A stretch of DNA of 64,000 bases from Haemonchus contortus (lineage: Eukaryota > Nematoda > Chromadorea > Rhabditida > Trichostrongylidae), in assembly GCA_000469685.2 (NCBI GenBank), contig LS997563.1, positions 44,442,651-44,506,650 of the forward strand, written 5' to 3'. Position 1 is the stretch's first letter, and each line of letters begins with the position of its first letter. The notes below the pieces were generated by a model. The model had not been told where the DNA came from. It ran no database searches and saw only the letters and a program-made list of their open reading frames with translations. Made by a program: the position numbers and the translations under genes. Of the stretch, positions 35,501-47,689 are shown piece by piece.

Positions 35501-37581
35501 ACACGCAACCCTTCGTATTTTCTCTGGCCAAAATTTTTTTTACGATAAAACCATCCCTCAACAACCAAAACGTTCGCGTTCCAGAAAGAAACATCCAGCG
35601 TGTAATATCTCACAAAAAGGTTGCTATCAGAACAGTAAAATGATGTTTTTTGAGGAAATCACTGGCAGGGGTAAGCCGCTCGTGTTTCTTCGGTGCAGGC
35701 GTGAAAATTGACCAAGACCAGTACTGGGACAGCGTACTGATGGGTGTGATGGAGAGTTGATCCAACTACAATTCCTGGAACAACTCGTAGTCCTTCCAGC
35801 AGTACGCTACTCTAGCCCACAGAGCCAAGCTTGCCCGCGAGTGGTGCAGACGACAGCTGCCCGACTTCATTGGTGAAGAGGAATGGTCATCCTATTTTCC
35901 AGAACTTGAGTCACTTGAATCCCACGAATGGTCCCTGATTAGAAGAGGACCTGTCGAGTTTGCAGTCCCAGTTTGGAGTCCTAGAATGCAAAAGCTGGAG
36001 GACGGCTGGGAAGAAATGGAGAAGGATACCTGCGTGGCGATTGCAATCAAGTCGAAAGCAAACTTTGACTTCTATTCGCGCTCACGCGGGATATTTTGGA
36101 ATGCGACTCTAGCATGTTGTAGCACACAGTGTTAGCTAGCGTGCATAGAAATTCCATCGTCTTTCGCGATTGAGAAGTTTCAAATATATTGCTATAAATC
36201 GGCGCAAATAATTTTGGGACACCCTGTATGTTGCTCATCTATAACTCATGTGTGAAACCTACTTATTCAGCACCTTTCATTTACCAAAAAAGATGTTGAG
36301 CTGAATAAAGTACAGGAAAAAGAGCGTCAATCAATCCCTTCTGAGTGATGCGCCCTGCACTCGACCTTCACTCAGTATCGTAGTGGCGTGTTGAATGCGT
36401 GTGTAGCCTATACGATGACTTGCGGTGGCCCACCGATGTACAAGTCAGTGCTTTCATCCCCCTAAATGGGGATAAAGGCACTGAATTGTACATCGGCTCT
36501 GGTAGCGATGTACAGTTCAGTGCTGGCTGGTTGGGCTAGGCTTCAATCGATCCGGAATCCGATCCTTTCAATCAGCTCTCGCGGAAGCTTCAGAGAAAGA
36601 CATGGTCCGGTACCTGGGAGCGGGTATGGGTACATTCACCCAGAACTGGATGGAGGCGACAAACCGCGCGGCGAAATTTGTGGTGATTAAAAGGGCTTTG
36701 GCGCTCAGCATTAGGGCACGGGTTTTTAATAAACTGTATAAGTAGGACTAGCTGATGCTACTCGTCTATCTCGTTTCAAATTTGTGCCCCAATGATAGGC
36801 GCTCAAGCCCTTCCAATCACCATGAATTTCACCTCAAGCCCTTCCAATCACCATGAATTTCGCCGCGTCCATCCAGTTCTGGGTGAATGTCCCCCCCCCC
36901 CCCCCCTGGAAACCCCTCATTTCACTCGATAGGTTTTGTGCAAGCCAACTTTCGAGGTGCTCTAGGATTATTCTTTTGATTCGATGTGTTACCGAATAAA
37001 AGGGCTCGGGAAGAGATCTGTTCGTAATTGTAGCAGCTCATTGAGATAAAAAGTCGACATAGATACTATGTAGAGAGGTAAAAGGCATTAGTAAAGTACT
37101 CTTGAAAAGGTGACAAGTCTTTTTTCTTTAAATATCATTAAAAACAGAAAATATCCTTTCACATAGTCAGGCTTGAATTTCAGGGAACATTCCAAGGAGT
37201 GTTTCAGATGGCGAGTTCAAATGGAAGACTGTTCGCACCTCTCATTACTAGGTAACTTTTATTTCTTGTAGCTTCCGCTAGCGGTGTGTAGCGATATGTC
37301 TGACGCTCGGAGATGCTTAGCCAGCTGCCTTACCACACCGTCCGAGCATAAATCCTGTAAATAACGCCTGTAAATCAGACTGCCCTCTGACAAAGTCCAT
37401 AAAATTCGGTCTGGAACTGAGTGAAGCTAATTTCAGCATGCTCTACACGAAATATGGTCCAGTAGCCCCGTGGTCGCTCGATATCATTCTGGTTTGCATT
37501 ATTGTTGTACTGTGGACGTTATTCAGGCGGAAAATGGTTCCACTGAAAACGAGGGCATGTGCGAATGCATGCTCTCCATGA
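29592..37581 (+). CDS. MFSD8/CLN7-like major facilitator, copy A
   Basis: Thirteen exons: 29592-29738, 30590-30751, 31191-31301, 31388-31523, 32222-32335, 32780-32958, 33199-33293, 33816-33956, 34297-34406, 34530-34597, 34808-34909, 37184-37251, 37437-37581. All junctions are GT-AG and in phase, giving 525 residues; animal MFSD8 proteins are of similar length. Twelve hydrophobic segments fit a major facilitator transporter of the lysosomal MFSD8/CLN7 type. Family signatures are SSMWPYLRK, YSLGQCISAP, GNMALLRAY, a GPAFQLLFTPLG stretch across the exon 5/6 junction, and LYSEIIGPRRQG. The N-terminal tail has an acidic dileucine signal (EETPLL, residues 20-25), as expected for lysosomal sorting. 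The first exon is the least certain; it follows an acceptor-like ACTTCAG at 29578 that could serve spliced-leader trans-splicing. The substrate is unknown. Confidence 0.85.
34959..36226 (+). mobile_element. Degenerate mariner in intron 11 of copy A
   Basis: 1268 bp, the usual mariner length, with inverted ends (CAGGGTGTCCCAAAATTATT) and flanking TA at 34957-34958 and 36227-36228. From about 35700 the plus strand encodes broken transposase pieces such as VKIDQDQYWDSVLMGVM and a stretch with AKLAREWCRRQLPDFI. Frameshifts and stops make it inactive. It accounts for most of the unusually long 2.27 kb intron. Confidence 0.87.
36322..36466 (-). mobile_element. SINE fragment, reverse orientation, with rearranged neighbour
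   Basis: The reverse complement matches the 3' half of the SINE at 13046 (the CACTACGAT and GATTGA...CGCCC tail, and the block around GCAAGTCATCG). Directly next to it, 36470-36530, short SINE pieces recur in both orientations (TGTACATCGGCT, then GATGTACAGTTCAGTGCT), suggesting nested or rearranged insertions. A 29-bp direct repeat at about 36812-36860 and a C-run near 36890-36907 follow. Confidence 0.6.
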
Positions 37582-39240
37582 GATGACTCGAATGAAAATG
37601 GATCTGCCGACACTGTCGACACCAGTTGTTGACTTTCTGAGCGAATTCAATCTCAATATTTATGGGTTGTTGATCAATATCGAATTTGCTGTCCATAGTT
37701 TACTATACAAAGTATACTTTCTCGCGAGCAAAGTGATGTCCTGTTATCAAAGGGAGCGAGAACTCTTGAATGCTTGTAAAACTTCTCGCTATGTATATGA
37801 AAGCTATTAAATGTGCTCTGTTGTCACTTTGCCTATCCTTGGATCAGAAAACATGTAGTTATTCATTTACCATCCTGATTGCTAGGTTAACAACTAATTG
37901 TAAGTAATATACTACTTGGTACTTTCAATCTTTTTTTTTGTCTACCTATTTTTCAGGGTATATTTGAAGACTTGGAACCTTAGCGGTGAGTATATTAATG
38001 TCATTTATACATGAATAAATATTTCTTCTCATTTTGTGAGAAGGTAATTTACTCTCCTTGAGTATACGCTGTTACTTAGGAGCCAACTTTATCTTATACT
38101 TCCTTTCTTGTACTATTTCATCCTCTTACATCAATTTGCACAATAGAGTGAATCAACAGCCGTTTGAAGTTTTTTTTCTCATATGGTCCAATTAATGTGT
38201 ATTGTTAGACAAAAAAAGACAAAAAATTACCGTATCAGTTCTTGCAGATCGTTTTTTGTGTACATCAATTTTGATGGCGTCTTCGATCACCACGAGAATG
38301 TGAAGGCAGGTATGTAAGTGGACTGCTAGTTACCTTCTCCCTTTACACCGAATAAATTACTCAGGTCTACAGATTCCTAAATAAATTTTTCTGTATTTCA
38401 TATTTCGTATTTTGGAGTTCAATCAGAAAACGAAAATAACGAGGAAACATTGCACTGTTTTTCTCGGGGCTAGTAGCTGGGCTGTCGTGGATCTAGCTGA
38501 ACTCAAAAACTCAGTTCTCGGTCAAAAATGGTTTTTGAGGTCCCGCACTAAAGCAAATTTCTGGCTTCCAATCAAGGGTCGTTTTCAGCTCGGAAAACGG
38601 ACTAGATACAGTAGAATAATGGCTTAAAGACCGATTCCGCTGCCGACCACTCCCAAGGGCGTGCGTGTTCCAATGGTGTTATAGAGGCTGCACCAACAGT
38701 GGAGCAACTATGTCGAAAATTTGAAAAACTAGTGTTGTTTCAAGGCGACAGTGGGAAACATCTTTTGGCAGTTTTGCTTATTACATACATATAGCCAGCT
38801 GTTTAAGCAATTGCACATGACTGAAATTTCGTCATAACACACATCGTACCATTTTCGCCATGGTGTTCTCGTATCCGCTGGTTCACAAGCTATTTTCTAC
38901 TTTTGAGAAACTTTCCATTCTCGGTATTTTGTGGATTTGCTACCGGAGCAGTATTCTGCTCTGAGTTTCTGTTTTCCAATTTGAAAGAGGAACCATAGAT
39001 TCATCGTGATCTGTGCCCCTAAGCCGTTCGAAAAAATAGCAAACATTATCGAGGAGATGCTCAATTGTCCAGTCCATAGTATTGAGGGGAGATGCCATGA
39101 GCTTAAGGAGAAGTGGAGGTTATTCAGAGAACGTAGTCCTTACTACAAAATTTCATTTTGAACATTTCGTCAAAGACATTACCATTCCCATTAACTACAT
39201 GCCGAACGTATTTACATGATTAGGAAATAAAACTACAACT
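37582..39240. other. Spacer after transporter copy A
   Basis: AT-rich. I see no gene and no transposon end. Open frames such as 38412-38627 have no domain. Confidence 0.4.
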
Positions 39241-39960
39241 AACAACAAACCAAAACACAAAATGAGACGAAGTTAGATAGGACATGGTGAACTACATAAC
39301 AAAAGCTATGCCATATTAGTTGGCGCGATGGAGTTAATGAAATACTGCTTTCCTAAAGCTAGCAAATACAAAAGAAATTTGCACAGTTTCACTCGTTTTC
39401 AAGAACCTTTGCCCGCACGAACCGTGAAGAACCTGCTGTTGAACGTGGTTTTCGGACAGAAAACTTTAGTTTTTCCACTCTCGTACTATGTTGATGGCAT
39501 CAATTTATAGAAAGCGTCGCTATCGAGATCAACACGTTTATGAAGATTATTAGACACCATAAGAATGTCGATCCTCCACAGCCTTAACGATAACGGATCC
39601 AAATTAAGCAACTTGTTCCTAATCAGGCCACGGGGTATGCTGGAATAATTAAAACATAAGGTTCTGATGAACAGTTTTCTATTATAAAAAAGCCATTCTG
39701 TACCTTTTCCAGTTTGTCTAAGAACTTTTTCTTGTGTGGGTAATGAATGCAGGTACCGTATTCGAGAACTAAACGCACATAAACTTTATACGCTTTGAGA
39801 AGTAGTGTCGAGCTCTTAGATTTGAACGTCTTGAAGAGCAAACATATTCTCTGGTCAGCTTTGGCATATATTTGTCAAGTGGTGGTCGAAACGCAAATTA
39901 GAGTCGATAAGAAAGCAAAGATTTCATGTAGTTTCCATGTTTGAATTTACAAAATGTAAA
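39240..39960 (-). mobile_element. CR1-like retrotransposon relic
   Basis: On the minus strand 39841-39623 encodes a reverse transcriptase C-terminal piece (LLLKAYKVYVRLVLEYGT, LDKLEKVQNGF) that aligns with the LRAFKTYVRPILEYGT and LALERVQNSF parts of ORF2 at 13615-16416. Stops and frameshifts surround it. The outer limits are approximate. Confidence 0.65.
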
Positions 39961-40254
39961 ATACATTCGTATAATCATAATTGATCGTACCCTTGCCGCA
40001 CACAGTGTATTGAATGAACCAAATAATCATTTCACTCCGTTGAAATCTGATTTAATACCATCTAGAAAGGGGGCTGAGTATGACTGAAACCTTCATAATT
40101 TCTATTTAATCATTGATTCTTGCTATTCATGAACCACAGGTCGTTAGAAAATAAGCAGGTGCTTTCCAGGAAGCGTTTCGCTTTGGCAATAATTCGTTAT
40201 GATTCATGATCTGGGAACAATTCAGCGCAGAGCACAGCTTAATGTTTTGTATCC

Positions 40255-43200
40255 ATGATGGAATGCGACGATTTTGAGCTTGAAACCGGATTCTACTTGA
40301 CTTTTATGCATTCACTATCAATCATTGCCCTTATCATGAATTTATTCGCTCTATATTGTATTATTTACAAATCAACAAAACAGATGGGTGCCTATAAATG
40401 GTATTTACTTGCCTACCAAGCGTCATCTACCATATTCGACATCGTTTATACCGGTTTCACTCTACCTGTTATATATTTTCCAATAACTATGGGATATCCT
40501 GGTGCATGGATTGCACAGAGGCTGTCGATCAGTACTCACACGTCTATTATTCTGATAGTTCTGTTGTGCTCCTTACTTATTTCTAGCATTCTGAACCTTT
40601 TCAACTATCGATGTCATGTGGTAGCTCCAAAGGGTCACTTTCTAAGATTCAGCGATAACGGTGAGGCAATTACACTGAGAGGTTTATTTCGAGGTCTTAC
40701 TGTGAAGGTAAACCAGTAGTGCAAATCTCAGTTGTGCTGCTTAACTTGTGCTACTGTGCTCATTGCGACTTGATATTCATGGGTGGTATCAAATGAAGCT
40801 GATGTCGTTCTATTTGGAGCGATGGAATTCTCCTCCACCTGGGTGTAATTGACTGTCAACACTGGAAATGCCCCACTCTTAAAGTTTTCCCCTTAACTAT
40901 GAGTGCTGTACCTATGGAAAATTTACAATTCGGTTGACCAGTAACCCGCAGGTGTTGCTCTGTAGGATTGTATGACTGACACGCAAGTAGTGGGTACATC
41001 CTCTCTGAATAAATGCACCAACAAACGTTCAATGGTGAGTTCCTGACTTTCAGATCTTTTCCCTAGCATATTAGTTATTTACCTTCTCTAGATGGAGTTT
41101 TTGCGCTAGCTTTCTTTTTGACCAGTTCGAACTGTTCACGGTATGAGAATCTCTGTTTTCGCGAGGGACCGAATTTTTCTATAAACACTAAAAAGGGCAT
41201 CCCTTAGTGTAAGCCTGAGGATTTGTCGACAAAGAATTCTCCGAAATTGTCATGGAATGTGGAAACTGTCTATGGGACGCATTTATAGGTTTGTTCTGGA
41301 GATGGTTCAACTTTACGATTGAATTTATAGAGTTATATCGGTAGATCACTTTATCGAGTGTAAATGATGAATATAACTGGCCATATATCTGGAATTATTT
41401 CTCCTTCTCTGGAAATTGTAGTCGGGAGTAGTTGAGTAGCCTGCATGAATAACTGAGAAGGAGCTTATGAGATTGCCAGCACTTACTATGATCATAATTT
41501 TCAGGGCACATCTGCACGAGTCTTGCTACATCAATAATCTATTTTATTCCATGTATTGTGGGTATGATGGATCTGCTACCTGACCAGGTAGAAGCCAGGA
41601 ATTGGGTATTACAGGTAATTCTATTCATAAACAATTTTTGGTAAGGGCATGCGGAATTAATATTGCTAAGGTGATTAAAGACAAGCCGTTAGAGAGTCGT
41701 TAGATGATGTTCAACTTTAACTATCTCGCGCGGACCTAACCTGGTTTCACCGCCTTAGGCGAATTCCAGTGTGATAGAAAATATAGTGTGATATCATCCA
41801 ACCAGCACGGTTTCCATAAAGGGAGATCGACCCTCACTTCCATGATTCAGTCTCTCAATCATTGGACAAAGTGTTTCAATGAAGGGAAACCGGTGGATAT
41901 GATTTACATTGATTTTTGTAAGGCCTTTGACAGGGTCCCCATAAAAAGTTACTGTGTAAAATGGACGCAGCTGGCGTCCATCCGCGAATCGTTGCGTGGA
42001 TCGATGCTTTTCTCACTGGGCGACAATTTTCCGTTCGTATAAATTCCTACTTTTCTTCGCCCATGTTGGTGAACAGCGGTGTTCCCCAGGGTGGGGTTCT
42101 TTCCCCCATTTTATTCAACATTTACATTCAGGATCTTATGTCATTGCTGGAGCAGAGTCCAGTTGGAGTATGTGCGTTCGCGGACGATCTTAAGATTTAT
42201 CATTCCGTCACGAGCGAGGATGATGCTAAAGTTCTCCATTCTGCCTTGAATACGATTAAGCAGTAGTCAAGGGATTGGAATTTACCTCTCTCTGATGCCA
42301 AATCTAAGGTTTTGCATCTGGGCAAATCTAATAAGCTTCACAACTACTACATTAATGACGCACCATTGACGGCTGTAGAACAGACATTTGACCTGGGTTT
42401 TCTCATTCGTAACGATCTTAGCTTTGACGCTCATTGTGAAACAATCGCGAAAAAGGCAACAGTTGTATGTACAACTTGTTTAGGACCTTGTCGACGACTA
42501 GTGCTCCTGTGTTATTGCGTACTTACAAGACTTATGTTAGCTCTATGCTAGAATATGGCACTCCAGTGTTCAATCCTTACAAGATCAGAGTAATCAAAAA
42601 GTTAGAGTCAGTACAGAATAATTTCACGAGGAAATTATTGATAAGACTTCTAGGTTTCATGTATGACCAGATCATATCTAGCGAAATCCGTAACGAAAAC
42701 TTCTGCTTGGCATCCTTGCAGAGATGATTTCTACAGAGAAATGATTCGCCGTTACTTCTCAAGCACTTCCAGGGCAAGGTTAGGATGGATCCAAATCAAT
42801 TTTTGACTTTGAGACCCTCTATTACTATAGGCGGTAGACTGAAATTGGATGTGGGTAAAGCTAGACTGATGTAGACGTCATTTCTTCACACACAGAGTGG
42901 CTCCCTTTTTTGCTAAGTTATGAAGAAAAGCCCATCTTTACTTCGTCTCTGTTGACTACAAGAAATACTCGAGCAGTTGTTCGAGTATTTACTGTGAGGC
43001 CTTGTTCTCCACTCTTTACATAGTTGCCATTCTAAACTTTCCTTTACCTTAATTCGATTATGGATTTGTTTCTTTTATGCTGCTGTTTTACAATGTTGCA
43101 CACCAATGGCAGGGTTGAAATGATACTTTTGTTTGTTTTTATTGTTGTTTTGATTAGTTCTTTGTGTTAGTTTCACACGACTATTGCTCGTGTAATAAAT

Positions 43201-45479
43201 AATAATAATAATTCCGAAAAATCGGTGATCCACCGGAAGTACTGCATAACCTCGCAAACAACTGTAAAGTAGAGAAATTGTCTGGGAGAGGATAGCCGCC
43301 TTTCTCCACGGCAGCATCCTCAGGGATTCTAATGGTGACAAACAAGCGTAGACGTACTCTCTTAACCCTTTACGGCTGTCACCGGATGGCTGTTTTTCAT
43401 AGTCATGACACGATAAAACCCCAATCTTTTTTGCTTTATAAATGGTTGCTAAGCTTATCAGTCAATAGTAATGATAAAAAAAAATATGTATGGAGTGATC
43501 TTCTGCATCACTGCTTTGACTATAGCTACTGTCCGCTCTACAACTTTCAATGAAAGTCATAAAATCACTGAATTGGAAAGAAAGCACGTTTTGCAAAAAT
43601 TGTCGCAGCGTCGGAAAGCAATCCCAGCTCGATCGCCTGAAGGTGGAGAGCACATTTACTGCTCCACGGCGACCCTTGGAGTCACTGCAGGAATCACCGC
43701 CTGCATTGAGCAGGTGGAATTTGAAGGCTCATAACTTTTTTGGTAGGCTCACTGAGCAGTTTCATTTCTATATTTGTATACAGCATTAGAAACTCTACAT
43801 ATAGGAAAACCTAGGTCTACGTCCAAAGTTCCATTGAAAGTTAAAAACCTTCCCTGGTGAGCACCATATACTGTGACCACTTCTCTTTGCTCAGCTTATT
43901 TTCTCCCTTTTCAGGAATACACCTGCGCCAAATCGGTGACATTTCCGCCGAAGCTTCAAATCTTCACCATGACTAAAGCAAAACCAATAATTATGATATT
44001 TATGACACTAGACCTCCTTACATTCCTGTTGGCTACATTATGGGTAACCCTATCCTTCCATTTCATAAAGGGAAGCGGACATCTGTCACAAAAAACGAAA
44101 CAAATGCAGAAACGGTTTCTACTGTACCTTTGTTTTCAGGTGGGTTTCGTACTAATGTTTGTGTCAGGTCTCGCTATATTATTCACCAGACCGAATTTTC
44201 AAAAAACTTCTGTTGATTTGATTTTTTTTATCGTCTGCTTTATTTTGTATTGTGAGCGAAGCGAAAGCCTTATGAGTTTGGCTAACCACATTAACTTAGG
44301 CTGGGACTGGTAGACGTTTTTGAGCTCTGCAATCCACCTCGACCCCTTACACACTCCTTCTCGAAGGCCTTTAGGCGATAGCTTATCAGCATTCATACTT
44401 ACAACGCGACTAACCAATCGGCAAATGTAGGCATTGAACCTTCAGTGAATGTAAGTATCGGTAGTGTAAAGGATGAAATCAGGATGCTCGGGAAGTGTTC
44501 AATAAAGACGAGACAAGATAAGACTATCGATGGCAAAAGCTGTGCCTTGTGCTTTACAGCGAAAACTGGAACAACCTTCTTTTTATGATTATAATACGGT
44601 TGTTGCTCTGGAGCTACTGGGACCTTGTTGAAACATCCTACAGCATCTTACGGCCTGAACTGTATCAGACAAAGTAATATGTATACATACAGCGACCAAT
44701 TACTCGTCCACAATTCAGAATTCAGAAGCGATGAGAAGAGATATTGGAAATTTGTTTTAAAAGTGAATATTGTCAGTGACTGTTCAAGAGATCTGATTTG
44801 ATAATAACTGCTAAGGAAATCGCACGCATGGATTTTACCATCCAAGCTTTTTTAAGGTAGCGATTCCTGTCTTCAGCATGATGGTGCCGGTTTTCATTGC
44901 AGCAACCCTTTTCATGACTAACAGTTCCAGACGAGGTGAATTTTTGCAATTTTTCAATTTTTCGAGCGGAGGTGGTGTAGTGGCAAGCGGCGCACTATAT
45001 CGCGGGTACGAATCCCGGCTCGATGCCCGCCTAGGCCAACCAATCCTTCCATCCATTCGGGGTCGGTGAATTGGTACCATACACGTCTGGGAGGATAAAA
45101 GCACTGACTTGCACATCGGCTGGCCACCGCAAGTCATTGTATGACGGAAAAGAGAAATTTCATCGTTATTGGTATCGGGTACAGAAATATCGATTCTAGG
45201 TCTAGATTTTGCCTGCATCGTGATTGGGACGCACGGCTGTGTAGCTGCTATAATGTTGATTATGTGTAATGAGCCCTACAGGAAATTCGCTACAAGCTTT
45301 CTAACAAGTCGTAGGTTTTTAGGATAAATTTACATAATAACATAACGGATATAGTGTATTCAACTATTGGTAACTGTTCGACTGGTTACTACGGTAATCC
45401 TGTGAATTTCAGTATGGAAGAAGAGGAAGTCAGGAGTTTCAACAAGCCAGATGATGCCGATCGCTTTTATACATTCTAA
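40255..45479 (+). CDS. Serpentine chemoreceptor, Sri/Srh-type
   Basis: Six exons in phase: 40255-40660, 41505-41614, 43915-44139, 44857-44935, 45200-45314, 45413-45479; 333 residues, typical of nematode class Sri/Srh receptors. Seven hydrophobic segments can be placed. Exon 1 holds TM1-3 (with KWYLLAYQ and GYPGAW). Exon 2 holds TM4 (HICTSLATSIIYFIPCIVG). Exon 3 holds TM5 and the third intracellular loop, ending QMQKRFLLYLCFQ. Exon 4 holds TM6 (VAIPVFSMMVPVFIAATLF). Exon 5 holds TM7 with THG and NEPYRKF. Exon 6 is an acidic tail. Such proteins sit in sensory cilia and detect chemicals. The exon 1 donor at 40661 is inferred from phase; a later GT at 40708 does not give a readable product. A CR1 relic sits in intron 2 and a SINE in intron 4. 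Confidence 0.82.
41765..43213 (+). mobile_element. 5'-truncated CR1-like element in the chemoreceptor intron
   Basis: The plus strand reads reverse transcriptase in three frames: HGFHKGRSTLTSMIQSLN and IDFCKAFDRVP, then SGVPQGGVLSPILFN and FADDLKIY, then LRTYKTYVSSMLEYGTPVFNPYK. This is collinear with the intact copy at 13425-17480 but broken by frameshifts, an in-frame stop near 42265 and loss of the 5' half. It ends in a hairpin at 43176-43192 and TAATAA(TAA)n, as the intact copy does. Confidence 0.88.
43471..43734 (+). CDS. Possible small secreted protein nested in the receptor intron
   Basis: An 87-codon frame. A hydrophobic run after a basic start (MYGVIFCITALTIATVRS) looks like a signal peptide; the rest is hydrophilic with two cysteines. 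TATAAAT at 43437-43443 lies 34 bp before the first ATG, the same geometry as the collagen promoters. I know of no family. Being inside an intron, it could equally be chance. Confidence 0.28.
   Translation: MIKKNMYGVIFCITALTIATVRSTTFNESHKITELERKHVLQKLSQRRKAIPARSPEGGEHIYCSTATLGVTAGITACIEQVEFEGS
44966..45146 (+). mobile_element. tRNA-derived SINE in intron 4 of the chemoreceptor
   Basis: 5' part of the SINE family. The A-box region GTGGTGTAGTGGCAAGC and B-box GGTACGAATCC are well kept, then CGCCTAGGCCAACCAATCC and GTCTGGGAGGATAAAAGCAC. The 3' tail beyond the GCAAGTCATTGTATGA block is missing. Confidence 0.8.
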
Positions 45480-46059
45480 ATCAGAACGTCAAAATGTACC
45501 ATAGACAGAGTGAGTAGGACATGGAGACGGTAGTGATTAATATTCCATCATTATAGAAGAATTCAGAAAATTGACCGGGGTACGTCAAGCAACAAACCCA
45601 CTTCAAAATCAATCATCAAGGAAAGTACCAGTACTTATGATGTGCAGGGAGTGTTTGCGGACTGTGTATGAGGCGGGACAAGGCACCAGAAGCTCCTCCA
45701 AGACTGGGCAAATAAGGAGCATTGTCTTGGAGGATTTATAGAACGGAGACTTACGAGAACATCGAAGATGTCCTGCAAACTTTTGGCATCCAAGAACGTT
45801 ACTCCCACTGCCTTTTCTTCGTGAATATCTTTTCGCTAGACGTATGCTCTCATAGTTTCGCTTATACTAACTTCTTTCAAAGATTCTCTATGTATACTTT
45901 TAGATTTACATTTATACTTGGAATATATACAGGAATTTATTTATACGTATATGTACAATACTTACTATATATAAAGCGCTCTGTCTGTCTGTTTGTACGG
46001 AAATTCGATATAACATGAACAGACACCTGGAGAGGTCGGGTCAAGTTTGGAATGAGTCG
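45480..46059. other. Spacer before the tandem array
   Basis: AT-rich; a short CTGT tract near 45980. No gene seen. Confidence 0.4.
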
Positions 46060-47110
46060 AGCATAGGGCAAGACCAACAGAGCACACGTGAGCTCAGTGG
46101 AGCTCCGCCTCCAAGGGGCGGGGCATGCGCCGGAACTAGGCGGGGCCATGGACAAATCTTTCCAATTCGCTCCCATAACAGTCCAGACACCGGGAAAAAA
46201 TGTGCAAAGGTGAGGGATGGTTCAACAAATAAAATAAAGGAAACTTACCGGCGGTGGGTGGGGCGTTCTCGCAGTGGGCGGTACTTTCCACAGAGATTAA
46301 TAACTCGATTCAACGAAGGCGTCGAGGCCAGGAAAAGAATTAAAAAGAGTGGGCAAGGCCTCATGCGTGCTGGGCATGCGTAAGCTCAGCGAGGCCCCGC
46401 CCACGGTGGGCGGGGCGTGCGTCAAGGTGAAAACTACTTTTTAAAAACGAGTGTAACTTCGTTCAAAAACTTCTAGAACGTGGGAAAAACGTGGTAAGAG
46501 GTAATGGAACAAATGCGGTCAAATCCTCGAAGTGGGCGGGGCTGGCACCAAAGTGGGCGGGGCTTAGATCAAAAATTCATAACTTCGTTCAAAAACGTTC
46601 TAGAACGTGGGAAAAACGTGGTAAGAGGTAATGGAACAAATGTGGTCAAATCCTCGAAGTGGGCGGGGCTGGCACCAAAGTGGGCGGGGCTTAGATAAAA
46701 AATTCATAACTTCGTTCAAAAACGTTCTAGAACGTGGGAAAAACGTGGTAAGAGGTAATGGAACAAATGTGGCCAAGTTTTCAAAGCGTGCGGGGTTGGC
46801 ACCAAATTGGGCGGGGCTAAGATCAAAATTTCATAACTCTGTTCGGACACGTTCTAGAACGCGGAGAAAAAGTGGGAATAGGTAGTGGAACAAATGTGGC
46901 CAAATGCTCAAAGTGGGCGGAGCCGACGCACGAAAGCGGGGCTAGGATCAAAAACTCATCCCCCCAAAAATTTTTTGAAATGCGGAAAAAATTGTTAGGA
47001 GCAGTCGAAAGAAGGGTGGTCAAGTGTATAGTGGTTAGGGTTTGCACTAAGGTGGACGGAGCTATGATCAACCACTAATAACTCTGCTCAAATATATCGA
47101 GCGTGATGCT
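46060..47110. repeat. Tandem array of about 127-bp GC-box-rich units
   Basis: Central units are regular: CTAGAAC recurs at 46473, 46600, 46727 and 46854, an exact 127-bp period. Each central unit has two GTGGGCGGGGC-type boxes about 17 bp apart, a CTTCGTTCAAAAACGTTCTAGAACGT block (itself containing the palindrome ACGTTCTAGAACGT) and a GTAATGGAACAAATG block. Outer units (46060-46400, 46900-47110) are more diverged. I estimate about eight units. Confidence 0.85.
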
Positions 47111-47689
47111 GTCAGCACTTCAGCGTTCAAATCTAAAGAGTACTATCGTATTCTGATTATCCGAAATTTTGCTGATTGACTCCGTCGTGGATAAGTGGTC
47201 GACAACATACATATACTGCACGCATTAGCGTGCATAGCCAAACTGGTGAATTATGTTTCAAAAGAAATGTATCTACTGTCGATAAAGCACTCACATATTG
47301 TAAGGCAGCAGTCGCACTCCTATGCTGCTACAAACATTTTTCTCTTGGGGTTAAGTCCTCCCCCCTCCATGTGGTTCTACCATTTATAAATTGGGTAGCA
47401 AAGAACCTTCAAAACCTATTACCTTCACTATTGCTACTGAAATGACAACGGTAACGGGGGAGATACGCGGTTGTGGTAGTCACTGGATTAGGCGAGTACT
47501 TAACAGCAAGTCCTTACTCACACATAGGGTGGGAGCCCCAAATATCTCAAGGTTAGTCAATGCTTCTGTGCCAACAGGTTTTTTAGTGGTGGAACCTTTA
47601 TTTGCCTATTATTTATTTATTTTATTTTATCTTAAGGTTAGCTGTGCTCTTAACCAGTTTTAGATTCTTCAATTCACTTTGCCATGTGG
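47111..47689. other. Spacer after the tandem array
   Basis: No gene or repeat that I can support. Confidence 0.4.

Noticed and set aside
40661..40719. Extension of chemoreceptor exon 1 to a donor at 40708
   Set aside because: That donor leaves the wrong phase for the next exon, which would then hit a stop. The donor at 40661 gives a continuous TM4.
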